From NCBI GenBank assembly GCA_037179385.1, contig CM074179.1:2480001-2544000 (forward strand): a DNA stretch of 64,000 nucleotides. The letters run 5' to 3'. Numbering within the stretch: the first letter of the stretch is position 1; the number at the start of each line of letters is the position of its first letter. Below the pieces are notes generated by a model that ran no database searches, was not told where the DNA came from, and was given only the letters and a program-made list of their open reading frames with translations. This DNA is from Holothuria scabra. Its lineage: Eukaryota > Echinodermata > Holothuroidea > Aspidochirotida > Holothuriidae. Shown one piece after another: positions 46,069 to 58,000 of the stretch. The position numbers and the translations under genes were made by a program.

Positions 46069-49000
46069 GTATTTTGTTTTCAAGTTTTTAAAGACTGAAG
46101 CTGAAAATGGGGAATTTCTCAGCTGAAACTTTTTCGCCCCTGACCAGCAGTGTAGGCTGTCAGAATAATAATACTAATAGGCCTAGCCTAGCCTAACGTT
46201 AGGCCCCTATGTTTTTGTAGGTTTAACGTTAGCCTAGCGTAAACGTTACTGGTTAGGACGGCTAACAGTAACAAGCCTAGGCCAACTGTTCATTAAGTAA
46301 TTAGTAGCACCTACATTCAAAGTTACATGTTGTTCCATTTTCGCGAAATATTCAAGTTAGGGCTAGCTTCTCATACAGAGTGACATTCACACTCACAGTG
46401 TTCGCAATGTATATATAACAATGCCAAAAAGTATAGGCCTAGCCCAGTTCTGCTACATCCTGGGAAAAATTTAAAATCCTACGTTAGGCCTAGGCTAGGC
46501 CCCTTAGCCCTTGAACAGGGACCCAGCATTATGTTCCTATGCTATACACTTCATTTCTGGGCCCTTGCCCGGTACACACAAAAACACAGCTCACTTGCCT
46601 ACTCACGCGTGAGTAAGCATCCCTCACGTCCCCAAAAAGATACCTTTTCTCACCAAACTTTCCACAGATGATCTTTGTCATCACATTCACCTTCCACACA
46701 AGTCTCTTAATGAAAGAAGACCTTTAAAAGGGAAATTTTGGCTGGATAATTCTGTGAGTAACGTTAAGCCTGTGGAGATTAATTTTTCAGTCGAAGAAGT
46801 CCATGTTTGTCATGTGATCTCATATAAAACGGGGAAACCTACGCAGTGACTGTACAATTTCGTAATGTACACAGAGCTTACTATATGAAGTACAAGTATT
46901 GACTAGCCACGCGTACTAATTGGTCTTTGACAGCTTGTCTAGCGGAAGTCCTTCCTATCATGCAACACAGTAGCAGAGGATCAAGATGTCGATGTTACTG
47001 CGAAGGATGGCACCACATTTTTCCTGCCTTTTGCTATGAATTTACTGGTATTAAACATTCCAGAAGGTATAAGTGGTATTTCAGAATGCTCAAAATCATA
47101 TTAACTCAAATCTGTTCTGTGAACCATACCATCGTAGTTAGAGCTCGGTTTGTTGTTTTGGCTTAAAACGTTGTTACCTTTGTACATGAAGGCCAGTGAC
47201 CGTAGTAAGGAGTGACTACAAGGAGCGGATTATACAGTCACGTTCAGTGACTAAGGCCCCTATGCCCGCAAAGCCTAACACTGTTATGATAAAATGCCCA
47301 GTACCTGCCTGCTTAAGGATTTACTGTTCCAGTTTCCACAGTTTTAACTAAAACAGAATATTACCATCACTATCTTTTCTAGCTTTACTTCTCCTTTCTA
47401 TTTCATGTGAAAATTAAAATTTATTTCCAAGGATTGGTATGAAGAAGGCCACTAGAACCTCAGACTCCAACAGCCCAGAATTCAACCTAGTATGACCAGT
47501 AATCAATTCATCAACCCAGAACCCGACCACAGTATTAGTTATTGTCAGTTTATAAGCCTGATTTTATTGGCAATTACTTTAAAAACTAAGTCTGAGATAT
47601 TTTATCTAAATTATATGTAGCATTGTCTAATATCAATGGAAAATTAAGGAGTGAATGAAGGAATTAATTTTGGGAGGTCAGATACTGGCTATCCAAATTT
47701 TTGTAGCCCACAATTCAACCACAACTGTGTTATATATATGTACGGTCGAATACTGGGCCCATCTTTTGAAAGTGGAGCCCAGTATTCAACCTCCCCCAGA
47801 TCTGAAAACATAGCATATAAACTGACATTTTTCTAGTCTGTGACTGGTGTGGCTAACCTCACTTCTCAGTTAAAACAAATATTGAAGAAGGCAAGATCTT
47901 CAATTGGGCAAAAATTATGAGTTTTTACAACAGGATATCCTTAAAGTACCTTTTAAGGAAAGTGGCTTATATGAACTTTATCCCACCATATACAACAATG
48001 ACTAAAATAGAGTTTCAATTTTATTTAATTGGGCTGGTTTGTTTTCATCAATTGGAAGTACAGGGTTGCTTTCAAAGATTAGATGTGAATATATCAAAAA
48101 CTCTATGGGATAGGAGAGACTTGTAAATAACCAAAAGTGGTTGGGTTCCGGAGGGGCGGTTGAGTATTGGGTATTTTACCCTAGACAGGAAAATCAAAAA
48201 GGCTTAGGGTATCGTAACTGGGGGTGCACCGGATATCAAGTCCGGCCAGAATTCCGGCCGGATTTTGGGATTTTTCCAAATCTGGCATCCGGCCGGATTT
48301 TCTCTTGAATCCGGCCGGGTTTGCCAGATTTGTAGGTAAGCTGTACGACACAACTTAAAGGTAAAGAGCAGTCCCCCCAAACTTATTTTGAAGAAAAAGC
48401 TAAATAATTCAATTTTCGTCTTATATCTCTTCTAAGTATCTTTAATTACATTTTATGACCCTACAGTACTATTGCATCTTCAAGGTAAACCAAGCAGTTA
48501 TTCCTGGTAAATTTCACATTTGAAGAGAAAAAACATTGTCACATGTATGACTCCCAACAGCCAATCATGAAACTGGGCAGTCTACTACACTTCTTCAATT
48601 TGGGATGACTGCTCCTGCCCTTTAATTTACTACAGAACTAATAAAATGTCATGAAATGCTAATGACTAGGATGGGAGTGTGCTACTAACAATATTATTTA
48701 AAGATCTAGCTATAGGGTGTTATAAGAAGTTCCGAACTTTCAAATATGATGAAGGACTTAGTCACCATGATTCAGTGCTTAATGTATGTATGTAGTACAG
48801 TTACTCATAAAAGGTCCCAGTGATTTAAAATATTTTGTGAAGCAGTGTCAATGAATCAACCCACAGCATATCAAATCCAGATAAATCTTCTCTGGTGCTC
48901 TTTTCATGTTGATGTACAGAAGTCAGTTGCTTAGTTAATTAATAGTGATTTAGGGCAATATATATTCAAAAACCATTGGAAATGATGTCAGATCATGTCA

Positions 49001-52000
49001 ACTTTTCTTAGCCAAAATGCAATTGGAGTTGATGGAAGCAATCAACAAAACTTACTTGGTTTTAGAGTCTGTGAACCCCGATACTCATTTCCTATTTACA
49101 TATATAATTCTCCGGCTTGCCTGCAAGCACTTTTTTGGCACAAGGATAGTGCTTTCTAAAAGTAGAGGGAGACATGGTAGCTCTTCCTCTGGCCTCTTGC
49201 CGATCTTCAAGCTCGGACTTGGGCCTGACACAGCAGAACTATAGCTACTTGATGTACGAGGTGTGTAAGTACGGAGAAACATGTGAACTACAAAAACTCA
49301 ACTGGCAAGTTGCATTGAGAGAGGAAGAGCTATTGCATTGCCCTCTAGTTAAAAGGGTGCTATTCCAGTGTCATATGACTGATGCCAGACAGTGCTTGCA
49401 GGCAAGCTGGGAAATTACATAAATAGGAGGTGATGAGGGGCGGCATTGACTTAAAGGTCGACCAAGAAAGGTTTTACTAAGTAATACCAAATTAAACAAA
49501 AAAAATACATTCACTCTTGTCCAAAGTCATTCTTGCCACGGTGATGAGAATCAAGTATTTTTTATTGGGGCCTTTTAGCTGTTTTACTAACAAATCTTCT
49601 AATCACATTAATATCCTTACTTGTCAACTAAAATAGTACAATTGATGGTGGCAGTATAAATAGTGTCAGTGATTCCTTGACTATTAAAATCACCTTTGCA
49701 ATTAACAGATAAAAAACCGATGAAATATAATGCCATTGACTGATAGGCCTACAGTACATTGAGAAAATTTCACATTACTTGCAGTAGCATAGTTCTCCAT
49801 CCTATGGTCCTTTGACATTGGACAACTTCCTGTGATGATTCCTAAAGGAAATTGCTCATCAACAAATACATAATCCCTACACTGTTACTAGCATGATTAC
49901 CACCACTTTTCATGTAAAGTATAGCATAGGTTTTATACTGAAATCTTGCAAACTAAAATTTAAAACATACATTGAATCACCTTTAGAATAGTAATTGGTT
50001 CCTTTTCAAATTGTAATTGATTCCTTTTCAGTTTGGATATTGACTGCCAATGTTCTTCATACTTTAGTCCCTTCATTTGCATGGACAGACATTTATGAAA
50101 TCATTTTCAACATGTTGCATGTAAGGCTTTAAATGTGTCAGCTAAGTGTCCAAAATACATCTTGATTTTATTCCTCACTAAACTGAACACTTAGGCATCT
50201 CATTCAGGGTTGGTACGAAGTAACATTGTGTCAATTTATAGCCCCACCATTCATGAAACATGCCACATCACAAACCCATGTATTAGACATAAACTCAACA
50301 GTTTCTGTATAAAGGGAATACCAAAACTCTTCTCACAAATAAGATAGATGTAACACAGGTCCTGACCATTGCTATGTTTGCTGACGGTGGCTAACTTAGA
50401 CAAAACAGATATAGAGATCGGAAGACCTGCATCCCCGGGGTGCCTAAGGTATAACCCCACCAGTAGGTTCTTGTTCTTTCATTTGACTAAATCTGGCAAA
50501 TCCGGCCGGAATTTTGGTTAAAATCCGGCAAATCCGGTTCCGGCCGGATTTTTAAAATTCCAAATCCAGTGCACCCCTAAATTCGTAACATCTAACATAC
50601 CATAAAGTTGCCACTTCATCAAGCATTCTCTGGGAAAAAATGACATTCTTGAATAATTAGCCACATTTTCCATGTAAATAAATGAAAATATGGATCTGGG
50701 ACACTACACGTCCACCAGGATAGAACAGTCCAAATCTAGGAATGATAGAGTTTTGATAGCCTATACATTGTTTGTAAAGAAATAACAGTTCAAAGGAGAG
50801 AAGTTCTCAAAATGCTAATTGATTGTACTGTTTAACATTGTTTTCAAAATTGGCTAAAATATATTTATTTTGAGAACGACACATCACTTACCAGAAAATG
50901 TGAACTTAAGTTTGTATTTCCCCTCATTTACAATGGAATAGCCTAGAACAACTGGGTTCAGGCACCAGTATTCAACCCCCCTCCAGTGTTCCTTCCCCCC
51001 CCCCCCCACCCCGAGATATACTGTATATTTCACATTTTTCAGTGAACTAAGGCTCCATCCCACATAAAATTTTTACCAAAGGTGAAAACAAGTCCCCTGC
51101 TTAATGGTCATCTACTTTTGAATACTGATTTGCCGACAAACACCTTTTTGAGATATTTGTTTTTAAGAATTAAGGGAATTTTTTTCAAAAATAGCAATTC
51201 TTTAAAGGTCATGTAAATCAAGATGGTTAAAATCAAAGGAATGCAGTTTTCTGTCATCCATTTAAAAAGAGACTAGCTTAAATAATAATGAAATGTCAAG
51301 GCTAATATTTCATCATTGTAGCAATTTATAAACAAGTTTTTGGATAAAAGTGAAATTATGGAAAATTTGAAGGGAAAATGAAGAGAGTTGAATACTGGTG
51401 TCGCAGTCTTTATCTGCTACCCAATATTCAACCCCTCATACATTTATGGAACCAAAGATGTTGTGAATGAAGTCCATAGGATTTTCTGGTCATTTCTCAA
51501 AGAAGTCACTAATATTCAGTCATTTAGCATAGTTCTGTAAAAATATTCTGGGTCTTTTAGAGAATACTCCTTGAGTCAATAATTTTGCACTGAAATGTGT
51601 GTTACTTGCCACTACTGACCTAGTAAAAAAAAAATTCAAGAAGTTCCTTAAGGGGTTGAATACTGGTGACTTTACCCTAGTAGCCATGATCCGAAAACAC
51701 TCTTAATTTACATAGAAACAGCTTCATTCCTTGAAATCCCGAGGTATGAGAGCAACTGAAAGAACAGAAGTACCATCTGGCAACTTTATGGTACCCTCAT
51801 CCATAAAGCCACCACAACACACTGAGTCAATAGGAATAGGTATGGAAATGACCACTTTCATGTGGGAAGCACAGGACAAAAATTATGCTCCTGGGAGTCC
51901 ATATTTGGCTACTAACTTGTCCCTGTGGGTTTTTTGTCAATTTCTAATCAAAACAAAGGCCAAAGCTTTCTGTATTGGGGTTTTATTACAGCTCATTGAA

Positions 52001-55000
52001 TGAGTTGGGAGTTCTTGGTGTCAAATCATGTACCATATGGTCGTCACCCCCATTTAAAAATAAGGAAGGCCTTTACTGGGCATATTTACCCCACATGCAT
52101 GTTAGAGTCAAAAAACTACCATTTTCAAAAGATTTCACAATAGTACCCTCTAGCTGCACGTGAAAGTCACCACAGTCCGGTAACATGTCCAATAGTTGGC
52201 AGAGTCGTCCGTGTGCATAATTTCACATGTGTGCAAAAAGCTTGAGAATTGATAAATTAATAGTCAGCTAGTCACTTCAACTTGGGAAAATACCTAAAAG
52301 AAGAATTTTCCAATTTATTTCACTAAATCCCAAGCATATACCCATTAGCCAAAGAGACAGGATGCAAAATAGAACTACTGTAGTTGCAAATTTATGTACA
52401 TGGCGACTTTGTGGTACAGTTCAGTACTTGGCCTAGGCCTACCAACATTATGTTCATGATGATGTTGGAGAAAGTGCTCTTTCTCCCCCTTCTGCCCTTA
52501 GGGATAGTCTACAGTAAATCTAATCCAGAAGGATTTTTGGAACTACGTCGGCTAAAATCGAAAAGCCTAGAACTTAGTTTTTGGCATATCCACTCTACTG
52601 TACGTACTTACAGGTTAACCATAGGCTATAGTCTCAACAAGGCCTTCTTCACTGTTCAAAAGTCAAGCAGTGGAGACCAATAACCAGTTCTGCTCAGTGT
52701 TTACAAAGGAAACATTTTTGATAGGTCTAGGCCTATGACAGTTTTGAAGCCATTTAATCCAATAATAGGTAAGGTGACTATCAAAGCGAATTGGGTGCTG
52801 AAGTTACTTGCTAAAGTCCAACCTAGAAAAGCTGTGGGTCTTATTGGTATACCATGGACTTACTGTTGTAATGTGCTTATATTCATATTGTGCATGTGGA
52901 AGGAACTAGATCTTAATAACATGGTGTGTAACCAGAGGCGTAAGGGATACTGCATCCTTCAATAAACATGTTCCCAAGACTGTAAATGCTGTTTCTGTGT
53001 GTTACTGTAATAACATGGTGCGTAACCAGAGGTGTAAGGGATACTGCGTCCTTCAATAAACATGTTCCCAAGACTGTAAATGCTGTTTCTGTGTGTTACT
53101 GTAATAACATGGTGCGTAACCAGAGGCGTAAGGGATACTGCATCCTTCAATAAACATGTTCCCAAGACTGTAAATGCTGTTTCTGTGTGTGTACTATAAT
53201 AACATGGTGGGTAACCAGAGGCGTAAGGGATACTGCATCCTTCAATAAACATGTTCCCAAGACTGTAAATGCTGTTTCTCTGTGTTACTGTTATAACATG
53301 GTGCGTAACCAGAGGTGTAAGGGATACTGCATCCTTCAATAAACATGTTCCCAAGACTGTTAATGCTGTTTCTGTGTGTGTACTATAATAACATGGTGTG
53401 TAACCAGAGGCGTAAGGGATACTGCATCCTTCAATAAACATGTTCCCAAGACTTTATGCTGTTTCTGTGTGTTACTGTAATAACATGGTGCATAACCAGA
53501 GGCGTAAGGGATACTGCATCCTTCAATAAACATGTTCCCAAGACTGTAAATGCTGTTTCTGTGTGTGTACTATAATAACATGGTGTGTAACCAGAGGCGT
53601 AAGGGATACTGCGTCCTTCAATAAACATGTTCCCAAGACTGTAAATGCTGTTTCTGTGTGTGTACTATAATAACATGGTGCATAACCAGAGGTGTAAGGG
53701 GTACTGCGTCCTTCAATAAACATGTTCCCAAGACTGTAAATGCTGTTTCTGTGTGTGTACTATAATAACATGGTGCGTAACCAGAGGTGTAAGGGGTACT
53801 GCGTCCTTCAATAAACATGTTCCCAAGACTGTAAATGCTGTTTCTGTGTGTGTACTATAATAACATGGTGCATAACCAGAGGTGTAAGGGGTACTGCCTC
53901 CTTCAATAAACATGTTCCCAAGACTGTAAATGTCAGCAGGAGATTCAAGGAGAACCCACTACAGTCCTGAAAACATCCCTGCAAAAGTTTTACAAAGTTG
54001 CAATGTAAGCTTAGCTCCATTGTTACAAAAACTATTTCAAGAATCTATTGAGACTGGAAATCTTCCTTGTGATTGGCATGATGCAAATGTCATTCCCATC
54101 TGCAAAAAATGTGACAGATCCATATGTGCAAATTATCATCCTGTGTCACTTCAATTTTTATGTAAGCTGCTTGAGCACATTATTTATCATCATAATGTGC
54201 CATTTGTAGAGGCATCACTTTAGTTCTTACCAACCATCAGCATGGTTTCTGTCAGTGTAGGTCTGTGAAACACAACTCGCTGGCCGCTTGGATGATCTTG
54301 CTAAGATACTCAGTTAGAAAAAGCCAGGCCAATGTGCCATGTGGTGAAATTTGTGACCTCAGTAAGGCTTTCGATACAGTCCCACATCAAAAGACTTTTG
54401 AATTAATTAAGAATTTAGAAAATTGGCATTAACAACCGCCTCCTGAACTGGATCAAGAATTTCATCACCAGTAGACAACAAAGGGCTCTCATTGATGTAA
54501 CATCATCAACCCAGTCTGCTGTTACCTCTGGCATTCCTCAGAGAACTGTTCTGGGTCCCTTCTGTACCACAGTACTTCCATTGTTTCATCATTTGGCACC
54601 TAAAAATAAGGCATATTCATTTAATGTTCCATGTTCTTCCAAACCTTCTTTCTAATTATCATCCAAGTGACAGTTTGTTTCACTCATTTCACTCACACAA
54701 ACGTTTGAGAAATAATGAGATTCCTATCACAAGTTTCAGGTGCCTCTGTTTCAACAATTGTACATTTAGTTTACACAAATGTTTCCTATGCCCATTAGAT
54801 TTGGAATCATACAATACAGAGTCTGAAATGTCATTAATATGGTTTTCATACAAACTATTATGTAAGGGCTCTACTCAACTGTCTCAGCCAAGAAGGTAGA
54901 AATGCACCTTCAGTAAGAGTGATTTTGAAGTGTTTAAAATGATGTTGTAAAAATAAAAGAAGAATCATCAAAACATGGAAGAATGTTACTTATATATCAG

Positions 55001-58000
55001 TGAACCATAGAAATAATTTCAATAATTTCAGCTACTATTTTGAGTCATGTCTGAAGCCTCACTAGGGTAACATGTAAAAGGTGAAGGCTAGGCTGACAAA
55101 ATTTCCTCAAAAAATGAGGCTAAAATTTTGTTTTTCATAGATTTAGAGGTGTTGGACTCTTTCTTCTAGAGTTTTTGCAGTAGAATCTTTCTATTTAATG
55201 ACCAAAGAACCCCTGTAATACGTTTTATAGGCAGTGACACACTCAAGGTACTGGTGGATGCAAGATACAATCACTACTGTACAGTATACAGTAAACCAGG
55301 CCTTGAATTCTGAGACATGAGACTGCAATTGCATACAATCACTCACCCCAAGTCATTGTGAGAAAGAGGGTTGGAGAAAATGTTTATTTCCCAGGAAAGG
55401 AGTAAAATTATATCCCAGAAAGGGAGTAAACTTATTTCCCAGAAAGGAAAGTGAATTTCCCATTTTTCTCTTTTAAATATGTACAGAAAAAGGAAATTTC
55501 CCTTCAAATACTAAAATTTCCTTCCATGAAACCAATTTTCATGGAAAGCAGCCTCCCAACTTTTTCCATCCATGGTGAAAAAGTTGGGAAAGTATTGGAG
55601 AACATTGGGAAAATTGGGTGAACAAGTTGGGAAACCAAGCAGTAAACTTCATGTTTGAAGAGAAAAATGTTGGGTAAAGTTGACTTTTTGTACATCTAAC
55701 GTAAAGTACCATAAAGTCGCCATGTACATAAAGTCGCCACTTGTGCTATTTTGTGTCTGTTCTCTTTGGCTAATGGGCATATGCTTGGGATAAATAGTAA
55801 AATAAATTGGGAAATTCTTCTTTAAGGTATTTTCCCAAGTTGAGGTGACTAGTTGACTATTAATTTGATTAATTCTCAAGCTCTTTGCACACATGTGAAA
55901 TTTTGCGCACAGACGACTCAGCCAACTTTTGGTCATGTCAACATACTGTGATGACTTTCATGCATAACTAGAGGGTGCTATTGTGAAATCTTTTGAAGAT
56001 GGTAGTTTTTGGGCTCTACCAACATGCCTGTGGGGTAAATATGCCCAGTAAAGGCCCTCTCCATTTTTAAATGGGGGTGGCGACCTTATGGTACATGATT
56101 TGACACCAAAAATTCCCAACTCATTCGATGTAATAAAACCTCAATTCAGGAGGCTTTGGCCTTTGTTTTGATTAAAATATTGATAAAAAACCCACAGGGA
56201 CAATTTGGTAGACAAATATGGCCTCCCAGGAGAATAATTTTTTATCCAGTGCCTCCCACATGAAAGTGGTCGTTTCCATACCTTTTCCCATTGACTTATT
56301 GTGTTGTGGTGACTTTATGGATGGGGGTACCATAAAGTCGCCATTTCGTACTTTAGGTCTTTCAGTCACTCTCACACCTAGAGATTTCAAGGAATTAAGC
56401 GGTTTCTATGAAATCCATGTAAATTAAGAGTGTTTTCATTTATTAACATGGAAAATGTGGTAAGTTAATTCAAGAAAGTCATTTTTCCCCAAGGAATGCT
56501 TGCTTAAGTGGCGACTTTATGGTATGTTACGTTAGGTGCAGATTTGAACATAAAAATCTATGAAAGTTTAATAACATGGCAAACCTTGGGTATCACATTG
56601 TCTGAGGTGTGTGATACTGTACACCTGGAAAATTTTAAAGGTCAAGAGCAGTTCTCCCAAACTTATTTTGAAGCAACAGCTAAAATTTTCCAATTTTAGT
56701 ATTTCTCTTTACAGTATCTGTCTTTCACAATGTTTTAAGACTTCAATACTGCATATCCAGTGTAAACCAAGCAGTAAATTTCATACTTAAAAATGAAAAA
56801 AATGGTTGTCGTCTTGTGACTCTCGATAGCCAGTCATGGAACAACTTAACAAGACAGTCCATGGGCACTACTTCAAGTTAGGGAGAATAGCTTTTTCTAG
56901 TCCCCAGCAGTTGGCAGATTACTACTGCACCCATGGTGCTCCTACTGAATATTCTGAATTGGTCAGTTACTACAGCACAGCTGCAGAGTTCATTTCATGC
57001 TCTGTGACAGTAATTGCAAGTGGCTACTGTTCCCATGTCTGCTGACTGCTGGGAAAGCTATGCTCCTTTAGAGTGACTGCTCTTGCCCTTTAAACTCACG
57101 GCCCAAGTAAATGAAGCTGAAATATGTACTGCAGTATATTCTTCTCTTTTTCATGCTAATCACTCTCTATAGAATCTGAATCTGGGACATTTCTGGAATA
57201 GCTGCTGTTATGCACTTATAACCTTTGACAAAGGGTCATGAGAAAAGTTGTAAGAGATGTAATACGATATTTATTTAGTAATTTTTGGTTCCCATCTTTA
57301 AAAAGTGTTGCCTTTTTTCATATCTTTCAGATTTTTTTTAATTGGCTATTAGCTGACCATGGTGCCGATGCATTTCGCCTCAGACCTCTGCAAGAACCAA
57401 CAGATGCTGACAAACTGGTTCACTTCCTCCTTGAAGGCTTCAACAAATGGGATGGATCGTACTATCTCACTATTGCAGAAGATGGTTACTCCCAACCACA
57501 GATGTTTGTATTTTTTCCACTCTTCCCAGCTGTAGTTAGAGGTTTAGCCACCGTGATTGCAATCGGTGCAAGTTCTGTCATCTCTTTCAGATCAAGTTTA
57601 ATGATCTCATCATGGTTGATAAACACTATCCTGTTTGCTCTAGCCGCTAACCTAGTCTACAGGTTAGGTCAAAAAATTGTCAAGGATGACAAAAGGGCAT
57701 TTGCAGCCTCTATGTTGTTTTGTATAAACCCAGCAAGTGTATTTATGTCTTCATCATATTCTGAGACCATATTTTGTTTTCTGACATTTTGGGGTATGCT
57801 AGCCTTTCAAGACCAGTCGTTTATTATGAGTGCAATGCTGTTTGGATTGTCAGCAGCAAGTAGATCCAATGGAATTGTCTCATATGGGTTCTTTGTATAC
57901 TTTTGGACCCAACAGCAAATCAGGACCACCCTTATCAATCTAACTGCTGGAAAAACAAACATTTATTTATTTGTAGTTCTACAATCTCTGAAGACTGCCT

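Larger units (their letters stand above)
48219..50582. mobile_element. Inverted-repeat element with GTGCACC ends and CCGGCCGGAT repeats
   Basis: Left end TGGGGGTGCACCGGATATCA; right end, reverse-complemented, TTAGGGGTGCACTGGATTTG. Both subterminal regions are packed with AATCCGGCCGGAT words (48240-48330 and 50490-50560). TCGTAAC occurs on both flanks (48212-48218 and 50583-50589), a plausible target duplication. The interior holds a nested TTAA MITE (48355-48625) and a further inverted pair (49107-49420). No transposase recognised. Confidence 0.72.

Noticed and set aside
52959..53930. Long minus-strand repeated open frames (160 codons and several of 65-70) and a CRISPR-like periodicity
   Set aside because: They are by-products of a ~95-bp minisatellite. 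Units are contiguous with no unique spacers, so it is not a CRISPR array, and there is no protein-like conservation.
57238..57330. PIGV N-terminus read from 57238
   Set aside because: A TTTCAG acceptor precedes 57331, and the upstream codons do not resemble PIGV, whereas the 46009-46068 exon does.
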